In this document: positions 1 through 4,229 of the stretch, piece after piece
Layout: every line of letters starts with the position of its first letter
Numbering within the stretch: position 1 is the first letter of the stretch
Assembly (NCBI GenBank): GCA_025774735.1
Contig: JALGZU010000201.1
Span: forward strand, 1-5,665
Direction of reading: 5' to 3'
DNA length: 5,665 nucleotides
From: a candidate division LCP-89 bacterium
Lineage (GTDB): Bacteria > Electryoneota > B3-LCP
Program-made: the position numbers and the translations under genes
Notes under the pieces: model-generated
Told to the model about the DNA's origin: nothing
The model's input: only the letters and a program-made list of their open reading frames with translations
The model's database searches: none

Positions 1-519
1 CGGGCGGCGGGCACGGCCATCCCGAGCGGTGGGACGGTCTACGTCTGGTACTTCTACTTCACCGTGCACGTGAAGGACACCGACTACGAGATCGACTATG
101 ACAGCGGCGAGCTGAACCGCATCGACGGGGGAGGCATCGCCGACGGATCCAGTGTCTACGTAGATTACACCACCTCGGCGGGCACGGTCACCGACGACCT
201 GATCAACGAGGCCATCACCGAAGCGGAGGACAAGATCCTGGCCCGTCTGAAGGACGAATACGGAATTTCATCCACCGACCAGGGCTTGAAGACCGGCGCC
301 ACCGAACTGACCCTGGCCGTCGTCTGCAACGCCAAGGCGATGGACATGATACTGAAATCGCCTTCAGACCAGGCGGATGGAGCCTCCTCGCAGTGGCGGG
401 CGCTCTCGCTGCGCTACGAAGAGCAGGCCTGGGAGACACTTGACCGCTTCCTGAAATCGAGATCGAGGCGGGGAGCCGTTGCGAAGAGTAACGAGAGCTG
501 GGAGATGTGGAATAATTAA
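1..519 (+). CDS. Phage-type virion structural / head-tail connector-like protein, 5' truncated
   Basis: The frame is open from the first base to TAA at 517-519 with no stop, so the true start lies outside the window; the internal GTG at 64 is not convincing as a start. About 172 residues are visible. The N-terminal half is beta-rich and holds a pattern seen in many phage structural proteins: DTDYEIDYDSGELNRI followed by IADGSSVYVDYTT. A related unit, AIPSGGTVYVWYFYF, lies just before it, suggesting tandem copies of a small beta domain. The C-terminal half is alpha-helical and charged (LINEAITEAEDKILARLKDEYG, then a helix around AVVCNAKAMDMI), reminiscent of gp6-like connector or completion proteins. 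It is the only plus-strand gene left of the terminase locus. The phage-structural call rests on motif style and context; the exact role is inference. Confidence 0.55.
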   Translation, partial: RAAGTAIPSGGTVYVWYFYFTVHVKDTDYEIDYDSGELNRIDGGGIADGSSVYVDYTTSAGTVTDDLINEAITEAEDKILARLKDEYGISSTDQGLKTGATELTLAVVCNAKAMDMILKSPSDQADGASSQWRALSLRYEEQAWETLDRFLKSRSRRGAVAKSNESWEMWNN

Positions 520-525
520 ACGTAG

Positions 526-568
526 GGCGGGGGTTTCCCGAAGGGACTCCTTTGGAGCTTCCCCCGCC
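526..568. repeat. Three-way-junction mini-hairpin repeat, copy 1
   Basis: An 8-bp GC stem (GGCGGGGG at 526-533 with CCCCCGCC at 561-568) encloses two mini-hairpins. The first is TCCC-GAA-GGGA (536-546) and the second CTCC-TTT-GGAG (547-557). On the minus strand the first reads CCC-TTC-GGG, which contains a C(UUCG)G tetraloop if transcribed. The same plan, with different stem bases but the same GAA and TTT loops, recurs at 3757-3793. This argues for a dispersed repeat family with a conserved fold rather than a chance terminator. Confidence 0.6.
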
Positions 569-577
569 ATGATTTTT
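526..577 (+). terminator. Possible intrinsic terminator after the structural gene
   Basis: The GC-rich outer stem (526-533 / 561-568) begins 7 nt after the TAA of the structural gene. It is followed by ATGATTTTT, with five T at 573-577. The T run is short and 4 nt from the stem, so termination would be moderate. On the minus strand the downstream bases are not U-rich, so it is a poor terminator for the cupin gene arriving from the right. Confidence 0.4.
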
Positions 578-594
578 CCCCTGACGTAAGGTTT

Positions 595-966
595 TTAGAC
601 GTCTAACCGGTCGTACTGATCTTTGGTGATCTCGGATCGCACCTTGCCGGTATGGGCAATCCCCGCCGGTTCGAACAGGATGATCTTGGTGTGCCCGTGG
701 GGAACGACGCGATGCTCTACTCCGCCGGGAACGATGCAGAATTCACCGGGATGCAGCGTCACCATGGCGTCTCTTTCGTGAACGTCGAGGGCGCCCTCCA
801 GCACCCAGAACAGCTCATCTTCGTAATCGTGAGTATGCCAGGGGGTTTTATCCCCTTCCACCCGCACGACCTTGACGTGCTGACCGTTCAGTTCACCCAC
901 GATTTTCGGCGAGAAGGTGTCGCTGAACTTGCTGAAGCAGTCTTCGATATTGATGACTTTGGGCAT
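595..966 (-). CDS. Small cupin-domain protein (RmlC-like fold)
   Basis: A 123-residue single-domain cupin. Cupin motif 1 is complete: H44-x-H46, then E51 and G58 (HTHDYEDELFWVLEG). Motif 2 is also complete: G74, P80, G82, H85 (GEFCIVPGGVEHRVV). H44, H46, E51 and H85 are the expected ligands for a divalent metal. No signal peptide is visible, so it is probably cytoplasmic. Small cupins of this kind include sugar-binding, dioxygenase-like and sensor proteins, and the substrate cannot be read from sequence. I chose ATG 966 because AAAAGG lies 8 nt upstream; an in-frame ATG at 1017 would add 17 low-complexity residues and lacks a clear ribosome site. It is the last gene of the minus-strand block, 60 nt after the SnoaL-like gene, and may share its transcript. 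Confidence 0.85.
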   Translation of the reverse strand: MPKVINIEDCFSKFSDTFSPKIVGELNGQHVKVVRVEGDKTPWHTHDYEDELFWVLEGALDVHERDAMVTLHPGEFCIVPGGVEHRVVPHGHTKIILFEPAGIAHTGKVRSEITKDQYDRLDV

Positions 967-1026
967 GAGTTTAACCTTTTCATTTGCCGTTGCGGCGTGT
1001 CCTGCCCTTTTTATCATGCTGTCAAC

Positions 1027-1536
1027 TTACTTCTCTTCTGGCATCGGCGGCGGGAAATGCCCGAGTTGAGTGAAGAAGGCGATATTGTCCCATTCGACCC
1101 ACATCTCGGCAATTTTCCCCTCTTCGATACGGATAATGCTGAGATAACCCAATTCGACCTTCTTCCCTGAAGCCGGGTACGGCCCCATGGCGCCGGTTTG
1201 AGTGCCTATGTAGGTGAGGTAACCGGCCACCAGATCTCCTTCGGCCAGGAGTATCTCGGTGCGAATATGGCCATCGGGGAAAACTTCGACGTCATTCTGA
1301 ACGAACTGTTTCATCTCGTCACGGCTCTTGACCTGAACGTCGGGAGTGGCCTGGCAATGACGCACGAAATCGGGAGCCACGAGCTCATCGAGTGCATCGT
1401 ACTGCCGGGCATTGAGTGCCTCAACAAACTGACGCACGACAGCCTTGTTCTTCTCAAGCTGTGCCGTTGGTGAAGGACCGCATCCTGTCAGAAACAGAAG
1501 TGGTATTAAAAGGATCAACAAGTTACGAATTCGCAT
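1027..1536 (-). CDS. SnoaL-like (NTF2-fold) ester-cyclase family lipoprotein
   Basis: 169 residues. It starts with a lipoprotein signal: MRIRN, a hydrophobic stretch at about 6-16, and the lipobox L16-T17-G18-C19. The mature protein is therefore probably lipid-anchored outside the cytoplasmic membrane. The rest is one NTF2-like domain of the SnoaL-like polyketide-cyclase/ester-cyclase type, with an N-terminal helix (KAVVRQFVEALNARQYDALDELV), PDFVRH near 55-60, and the C-terminal strand motif EGKIAEMWVEWDNIAFFTQLG at about 139-159. The frame stays open upstream to 1905, but that stretch overlaps the Mth938-like gene in another frame. ATG 1536 is preferred for its signal peptide and the GAGGAGAG ribosome site just upstream. 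The lipid anchor is unusual for the family. Whether it is catalytic or only ligand-binding is unknown. Confidence 0.85.
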   Translation of the reverse strand: MRIRNLLILLIPLLFLTGCGPSPTAQLEKNKAVVRQFVEALNARQYDALDELVAPDFVRHCQATPDVQVKSRDEMKQFVQNDVEVFPDGHIRTEILLAEGDLVAGYLTYIGTQTGAMGPYPASGKKVELGYLSIIRIEEGKIAEMWVEWDNIAFFTQLGHFPPPMPEEK

Positions 1537-1613
1537 CGATAGCCTCTCCTCTTTTATATCGGTGAACAAAAAGTGTGCTGGATTCTCTTCAACATGCCGA
1601 GCGCGACACCCCC

Positions 1614-1991
1614 TTAACACGTCGTATGAAACAGCCCCCCCACCGCCTGGGTCTCCGCGAGTGCGTTGTAGAGCTCTACAGCTTTCTTCGTTTCTTCCGC
1701 GTAAACCGTGACGCCGCGGCGTTTCAATAATCGAAGCAGCTTGCGACTCACCCTGAGCCTCTTCGCCATTCCCCGGCCCAGGACAACGACGGTAGCGCCT
1801 TTCTCGAGCAGTTCTTCGACGTCGACGAGCTGAATCCCCGGATAATGCCGCGTCCCCGTTTCGCGCCAATCCCATTCGTGCCCTCCACCGGGGTAGAGCT
1901 TCCAATCATTCCCGGAGCCGACTCCTTCGACCTCGATACGGCCCCAGGAGACGCTCAAAATCTTCGGGGATTGCGGCGGATCAGGCTTCAC
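1614..1991 (-). CDS. Mth938-like / DUF498 domain protein
   Basis: 125 residues, the usual size for this single-domain alpha/beta family, which includes archaeal Mth938, AAMDC and the mitochondrial factor NDUFAF3. Recognisable blocks are SVSWGRIEVEG (13-23), KLYPGGGHEWDW (31-42), TGTRHYPGIQ (45-54), the acidic helix DVEELLEKG (57-65) and VVVLGRGMAKRL (68-79). A late helix contains ELYNALAE. The family's biochemical role is not settled. Translation probably starts at GTG 1991. This overlaps the last 11 bp of the membrane-protein gene upstream, which suggests translational coupling. The 77-nt gap to the next gene shows no clear terminator. Confidence 0.85.
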   Translation of the reverse strand: MKPDPPQSPKILSVSWGRIEVEGVGSGNDWKLYPGGGHEWDWRETGTRHYPGIQLVDVEELLEKGATVVVLGRGMAKRLRVSRKLLRLLKRRGVTVYAEETKKAVELYNALAETQAVGGLFHTTC

Positions 1992-2391
1992 CGATCTGCA
2001 CGGCCTTGGCGGGAGTTTTCTCCCGGCTCCTCCACCAGCAGTAGATAAACAGCAATGCCGGAATCAACCAGATGAAAAAGGCGGTGGTGGGGTCCCGCCC
2101 GTTTGCCCCCTCTACCCAGAATGTTCTCAGCAGGAGGGTGACGACGATGCAGCCTGCCGCCAGAAAACCGCCCAACCCTTCCCACCGCCAGGCGAGGAGA
2201 AGACCGGCCTGCGCTAAGAGGAAAAAGAACATCATGATCCGGTTGCCCGGGTCGGAAATGCGCAGCCCGCCTTTCGTGATGATCTCTCCGATGACCAGGG
2301 TCAGGAAAATGGCTGCCAGGGCGGTCCCCACAATTCTGGCTATCCAGCGAATGATTTTTACTGACTTGGTTGATGAAGAGGTGGTTTCCAT
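1981..2391 (-). CDS. Small integral membrane protein with four predicted helices
   Basis: 136 residues. Four hydrophobic segments lie at roughly 14-36, 50-68, 72-92 and 103-120, with a short polar N-terminus (METTSSSTKS) and a charged C-terminus (RSREKTPAKA). Conserved-looking features include RWIARIVGT before helix 1, GEIITKGG after it, WRWEGLGGF between helices 2 and 3, and WLIPALLFIYCWWR in helix 4. It resembles small uncharacterised bacterial membrane proteins; I cannot assign a function. ATG 2391 is preferred because GGAGGA lies 7 nt upstream. An upstream in-frame ATG at 2445 would run its first codons through the REP palindrome at 2419-2443 and is unlikely. It is the first gene of the minus-strand block and its stop overlaps the next start. 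Confidence 0.75.
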   Translation of the reverse strand: METTSSSTKSVKIIRWIARIVGTALAAIFLTLVIGEIITKGGLRISDPGNRIMMFFFLLAQAGLLLAWRWEGLGGFLAAGCIVVTLLLRTFWVEGANGRDPTTAFFIWLIPALLFIYCWWRSREKTPAKAVQIGEA

Positions 2392-2418
2392 GAAGGATTC
2401 CTCCGAATGTGTATCTCC

Positions 2419-2443
2419 GTAGGTCGGATTCTCCGAATCCGAC
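2419..2443 (+). repeat. REP palindrome, left copy
   Basis: A GTAG tetranucleotide is followed by a 9-bp perfect palindrome, GTCGGATTC (2423-2431) and GAATCCGAC (2435-2443), with a TCC loop. A GTAG-type head followed by a hairpin is the typical layout of REP elements mobilised by RAYT proteins. It lies 15 nt downstream of the RAYT stop codon and directly upstream of the ribosome site of the membrane-protein gene. It is therefore in that gene's leader if transcription comes from the right. Confidence 0.9.
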
Positions 2444-2457
2444 AAAATCCTATATCC

Positions 2458-2988
2458 TTAATCCAATTTCATATTTCGGATCATCTTCGGAATCTCTTGC
2501 CCCCAATCGTCTTGATATTCAAACTCATGAATGCTCGAATATTTCCATACAAATGGATTTTCCACGTACCCGTGTTTCACAGGATTAAAATGGATGTAAT
2601 CCACATGTCTGGAAAAATCTTCTTCATCACGAATAACATGGTCATAATAACGGCTTTGCCATATCGTCCCGAAGCGGTGAATTAACTCCAATGACCGCGT
2701 TGAAGTTTCCATTCCACCTGATTTGATTCGGAAGAGAAAGCCCCTCTTCAAACAACGGATCAGGTCTGCAGGTGTAGAGTCATCGCATAACTCCAGCAGG
2801 ATATGAATATGATCTGGAATCACAACATGGGCGTGTTTGTTGAAAGCATAGCGAGTCTTACACTGTTGGAGTGACGACCAGAATAGCTTGACAGCCGCTT
2901 CATCTTCGAAAATTGGACAACGCTCCCTCGTTACCAGCGTCAGGAAATAGCAATTCCCAAGTTTGAAAAAACGGCGATATTTTGGCAT
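2458..2988 (-). CDS. REP-associated tyrosine transposase (RAYT, TnpA_REP / Y1 family)
   Basis: 176 residues, full length for the family. The metal-binding HUH motif is H-I-H in VVIPDHIHILLEL, after the KHAHVVIPDH context. The signature block WQSRYYDHVIRDEEDFSRHVDYIHFNPVKHGYV is present; its first part (W-Q-x-R-Y-Y-D-H) is diagnostic of RAYTs, and the Tyr of DYIHFNP is the expected nucleophile. Family members nick single-stranded REP hairpins and are thought to spread REP sequences. Here perfect inverted REP copies lie 15 nt beyond the stop codon and 22 nt before the start codon. The key residues are all present and the frame is unbroken, so it may be active. No Shine-Dalgarno is seen before ATG 2988. 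The promoter at 3055-3083 is well placed to drive it. Confidence 0.95.
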   Translation of the reverse strand: MPKYRRFFKLGNCYFLTLVTRERCPIFEDEAAVKLFWSSLQQCKTRYAFNKHAHVVIPDHIHILLELCDDSTPADLIRCLKRGFLFRIKSGGMETSTRSLELIHRFGTIWQSRYYDHVIRDEEDFSRHVDYIHFNPVKHGYVENPFVWKYSSIHEFEYQDDWGQEIPKMIRNMKLD

Positions 2989-3010
2989 CGAAATAGTTTA
3001 AAACACTTCT

Positions 3011-3035
3011 GTCGGATTCGGAGAATCCGACCTAC
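3011..3035 (-). repeat. REP palindrome, right copy (inverted)
   Basis: Arms GTCGGATTC (3011-3019) and GAATCCGAC (3023-3031) with a GGA loop, then CTAC. Read on the minus strand it is identical over all 25 nt to the copy at 2419-2443. The two therefore form a perfect inverted pair around the RAYT gene, with GTAG at both outer ends. This is the usual RAYT/REP pairing and suggests recent or maintained activity. Confidence 0.9.
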
Positions 3036-3054
3036 TTCCTACTTCCGTTCCCGC

Positions 3055-3083
3055 AATATAAACAATATTCAAACCAATGTCAA
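3055..3083 (-). promoter_or_regulatory. Consensus sigma70-type promoter upstream of RAYT
   Basis: On the minus strand: TTGACA (3083-3078), a 17-nt spacer, then TATATT (3060-3055). The -35 box matches consensus exactly, the -10 box differs at one base from TATAAT, and the spacing is ideal. Transcription would start near 3048, about 60 nt before the RAYT ATG, and cross the right REP. The spacer holds AATATT 3 nt before the -10 box, as in the promoter at 3658-3686. Confidence 0.8.
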
Positions 3084-3147
3084 GTTAAAAATTTCAATAT
3101 AATTCTTTATCCAAAATCCCACTAATCCCTAACCCCCAATCCCTATC

Positions 3148-3217
3148 ATGCCCGACAATTTCTACGCTCGGCTCGACTTGTTACAGGCATTGGGCCGTCA
3201 GGCGCTGACGAGTCTCC
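3148..3217 (+). pseudogene. 5' fragment of a terS-like gene
   Basis: The first ten codons encode MPDNFYARLD, identical in protein to the start of the intact small terminase gene at 3844. The DNA differs at four codons, all at third positions (CCC/CCT, AAT/AAC, GCT/GCC, CGG/CGC). Weaker similarity may continue to a shared TSL near 3208-3217. After that, similarity to the terminase is lost and the helix-turn-helix region is missing. The frame stays open to 3351 but runs antisense into the DUF1508 gene and its terminator, so that part is not expected to be functional. It looks like the remains of a related but diverged terminase gene, broken when the DUF1508 unit arrived or by recombination. Whether the short peptide is made is unknown. 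Confidence 0.6.
3196..3210. repeat. Short perfect hairpin inside the terS-like fragment
   Basis: CGTCAG (3196-3201), a 3-nt GCG loop and CTGACG (3205-3210) form a 6-bp perfect stem. It lies where similarity to the intact terminase fades. It has no adjacent U run on either strand, so it is not a terminator. It may mark a recombination boundary, or it may be chance. Confidence 0.35.
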
Positions 3218-3243
3218 GCTTCGCCAAAGACCCGACGCAAGCT

Positions 3244-3278
3244 AAAAAAAAAGGCGGACTGAGCTGCGCCAGTCCGCC
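3244..3278 (-). terminator. Intrinsic terminator of the DUF1508 gene
   Basis: On the minus strand a perfect 8-bp stem, GGCGGACT (3278-3271) with AGTCCGCC (3260-3253), encloses a 10-nt loop. It is followed at once by nine U (3252-3244). This is a textbook rho-independent terminator, placed 15 nt after the DUF1508 stop codon. It gives the unit an insulated 3' end. Confidence 0.9.
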
Positions 3279-3293
3279 CCACATGACCTGGTA

Positions 3294-3449
3294 TTATCCC
3301 GGCCACCCGTTTCGCCGCGCGTTTTCCTCACAGTCAGCTTTATTGACATAGCCTTCTGTGGATGCGCCCACTATTTCGCCATTAGGCGCGGTGCGTCGCC
3401 AACGCCATTCCCCTTTGGCGTCCTCATAGAACTCCCACGTGTCTGCCAT
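3294..3449 (-). CDS. DUF1508 (YegP-like) small protein
   Basis: 51 residues. The sequence fits one DUF1508 repeat: WEFYEDAKGEWRWRRTAPNG at the start (aromatic-acidic strand, G-E-W-R-W-R core, NGE turn), then GASTEGYVNKADCEENARRNG, where GY-x-x-K-x-x-C/A is typical. Known members are small alpha/beta proteins, often with two repeats; this is the single-repeat form. Their function is not established. The start ATG 3449 has an excellent Shine-Dalgarno, AGGAGGT at 3463-3457, with 7-nt spacing. It has its own promoter (3686-3658) and terminator (3278-3244) and lies antisense just upstream of the small terminase gene, as a phage moron would. Codon-level motif fit makes it a confident gene despite its size. 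Confidence 0.88.
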   Translation of the reverse strand: MADTWEFYEDAKGEWRWRRTAPNGEIVGASTEGYVNKADCEENARRNGWPG

Positions 3450-3470
3450 TTGCCTCACCTCCTCTCTTTT

Positions 3471-3518
3471 TTAATGGCCCAACTGTTGATTCTGCAGTGG
3501 TCTGAGTGCGGGTGCCAT
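3471..3518 (-). CDS. Possible leader peptide 2 (15 codons)
   Basis: ATG at 3518, TAA at 3471-3473, preceded by AAGGA only 3 nt away. It lies in the transcribed leader of the DUF1508 gene, begins 7 nt after the stop of the 26-codon ORF, and ends 21 nt before the DUF1508 start. The peptide has no recognisable features. It could be chance; the short stop-to-start spacing is the only hint of coupling. Confidence 0.15.
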   Translation of the reverse strand: MAPALRPLQNQQLGH

Positions 3519-3525
3519 GCTTCCT

Positions 3526-3606
3526 TTACCTTGTGGGACGAAGCGTGTTTCTGTGCTGTCGGGTCTCCCCCGCAATGGGTGTCTTCAGTACGCACTCGAC
3601 ATCCAT
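3526..3606 (-). CDS. Possible leader peptide 1 (26 residues)
   Basis: ATG at 3606 with AAGGGG 5 nt upstream, ending at TAA 3526-3528. It starts about 45 nt after the expected transcription start of the DUF1508 promoter. The peptide (MDVECVLKTPIAGETRQHRN...) is basic toward its end and matches no family I recognise. Its ribosome site and position make it plausible, but its short length makes a chance ORF equally likely. Confidence 0.25.
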   Translation of the reverse strand: MDVECVLKTPIAGETRQHRNTLRPTR

Positions 3607-3657
3607 TTTAGCCCCTTCGGATTTTTCCACCCACATACTCTGTGTTTCATTCTATGC

Positions 3658-3686
3658 AATATACTTAATATTGGTACGGTTGTCAA
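3658..3686 (-). promoter_or_regulatory. Consensus sigma70-type promoter of the DUF1508 unit
   Basis: On the minus strand: TTGACA (3686-3681), a 17-nt spacer, then TATATT (3663-3658). It is the twin of the promoter at 3055-3083. Both share AAC before the -35 box, AATATT ending 3 nt before the -10 box, and GC after it. The expected start near 3651 gives a leader of about 200 nt before the DUF1508 ATG. Confidence 0.8.
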
Positions 3687-3756
3687 GTTATTTAATTCGA
3701 GATCTCTTTTCCCTTTGCCATTGTACACGTGTCCGCTGGTCTTCAATCTGTGCAAT

Positions 3757-3793
3757 CCGCGTCCCGAAGGGATGGCTTTGCCATAATCCGCGG
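3757..3793. repeat. Three-way-junction mini-hairpin repeat, copy 2
   Basis: The outer stem is CCGCG (3757-3761) with CGCGG (3789-3793). Inside are the mini-hairpins TCCC-GAA-GGGA (3762-3772) and ATGGC-TTT-GCCAT (3772-3784; the A at 3772 can pair in only one of them). Compared with copy 1 at 526-568, the GAA hairpin is identical, the TTT loop is kept and the stem of the second hairpin is changed on both sides. The outer stem is also different but still pairs. The octamer AATCCGCG occurs on both sides (3754-3761 and 3785-3792). Confidence 0.55.
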
Positions 3794-3843
3794 TTCAGAC
3801 AATATCCTCACTCCCCAACCATTAACAACCAACGACCAATCCC

Positions 3844-4224
3844 ATGCCTGACAACTTCTACGCCCGCCTCGACTTCTACCGCATGTTGAACGCCGGTATG
3901 ACCAGCCTCGACGAGATCTCCCGGGTTCTCGGAGTCCACCGGGGGACGTTGTGGCGCTGGAAACAGGCTTACGATCCAGGCCGGGGGCCGTTTGGCGGCC
4001 AGATCGAAGCGACCGCCGGGCAGGTTTCGGCAGGAAGCAACCGGGATGCGATTCTTTCGGCGATGAGAAAGGAAGCGCTGGACGGGAGTGTGCCCGCCGC
4101 CAAGCTGCTGTTGACTGAATACCAGGAACAGGTTATGGAGTCAGATGAGGTTCTCACCGTGGAGGACGCCGTGCGGCTTATTCAGGAATACATGGAGGGT
4201 AAGCGGGAGTCTGCGGAGGGGTAA
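3844..4224 (+). CDS. terS: Phage terminase small subunit
   Basis: 126 residues. It would bind the phage packaging site and load DNA onto the large subunit. An N-terminal helix-turn-helix spans about 18-43 (MTSLDEISRVLGVHRGTLWRWKQAY), the DNA-binding part of many small terminases. A central helix (about 67-90, AILSAMRKEALDGSVPAAKLLLTEY) matches the oligomerisation region common to the family. An acidic C-terminal helix (TVEDAVRLIQEYMEGK) could contact the large subunit. ATG 3844 is supported by the same MPDNFYARLD start in the fragment at 3148, although no Shine-Dalgarno precedes it. The large subunit follows at 4766 on the same strand, but an antisense flavodoxin gene separates the two, ending 5 bp from this stop codon. 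Normally the two subunits are adjacent. Confidence 0.8.
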   Translation: MPDNFYARLDFYRMLNAGMTSLDEISRVLGVHRGTLWRWKQAYDPGRGPFGGQIEATAGQVSAGSNRDAILSAMRKEALDGSVPAAKLLLTEYQEQVMESDEVLTVEDAVRLIQEYMEGKRESAEG

Positions 4225-4229
4225 TGGCT

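Larger units (their letters stand above)
3450..3843. other. 394-nt leader / intergenic region between DUF1508 and terS
   Basis: No substantial gene is supported here. Longer plus-strand frames crossing it have no family features and overlap the start of terS. The stretch holds the DUF1508 Shine-Dalgarno, a minus-strand leader of roughly 200 nt with two possible short ORFs, the promoter at 3658-3686 and the second mini-hairpin repeat at 3757-3793. Its right end is a C/A-rich spacer before terS. A similar C/A-rich spacer precedes the terS-like fragment at about 3115-3147. I see no convincing plus-strand promoter or Shine-Dalgarno for terS. Confidence 0.6.

Noticed and set aside
967..1026. TTGACA on the minus strand just after the SnoaL-like stop, as a promoter for the cupin gene
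   Set aside because: The -35-like box is good, but at 16-18 nt spacing there is no -10 box (GGACAC region), so I do not call a promoter.
652..1473. Plus-strand frames at 652-1170 and 1198-1473
   Set aside because: They lie antisense to the cupin and SnoaL-like genes, have no family features and are explained as shadows of those genes.
1537..1905. N-terminal 123-residue extension of the SnoaL-like gene to 1905
   Set aside because: The extension is Arg-rich, overlaps the well-supported Mth938-like gene in another frame, and would bury the lipoprotein signal and lipobox inside the protein.
2072..2685. Plus-strand frames at 2072-2422 and 2407-2685
   Set aside because: They are antisense to the membrane-protein and RAYT genes and cross the left REP; no coding features.
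2419..3035. REP pair as terminal inverted repeats of an insertion sequence
   Set aside because: The gene between them is a RAYT with HUH and tyrosine motifs, not a DDE transposase, and no flanking target duplication was seen. The palindromic GTAG-headed copies fit REP elements better.
3506..3889. Plus-strand frames of 127 and 89 codons at 3506-3889 and 3517-3786
   Set aside because: They cross the minus-strand promoter, the mini-hairpin repeat and the terS start. Composition is low-grade (many Ser, Cys, Leu) with no motif.
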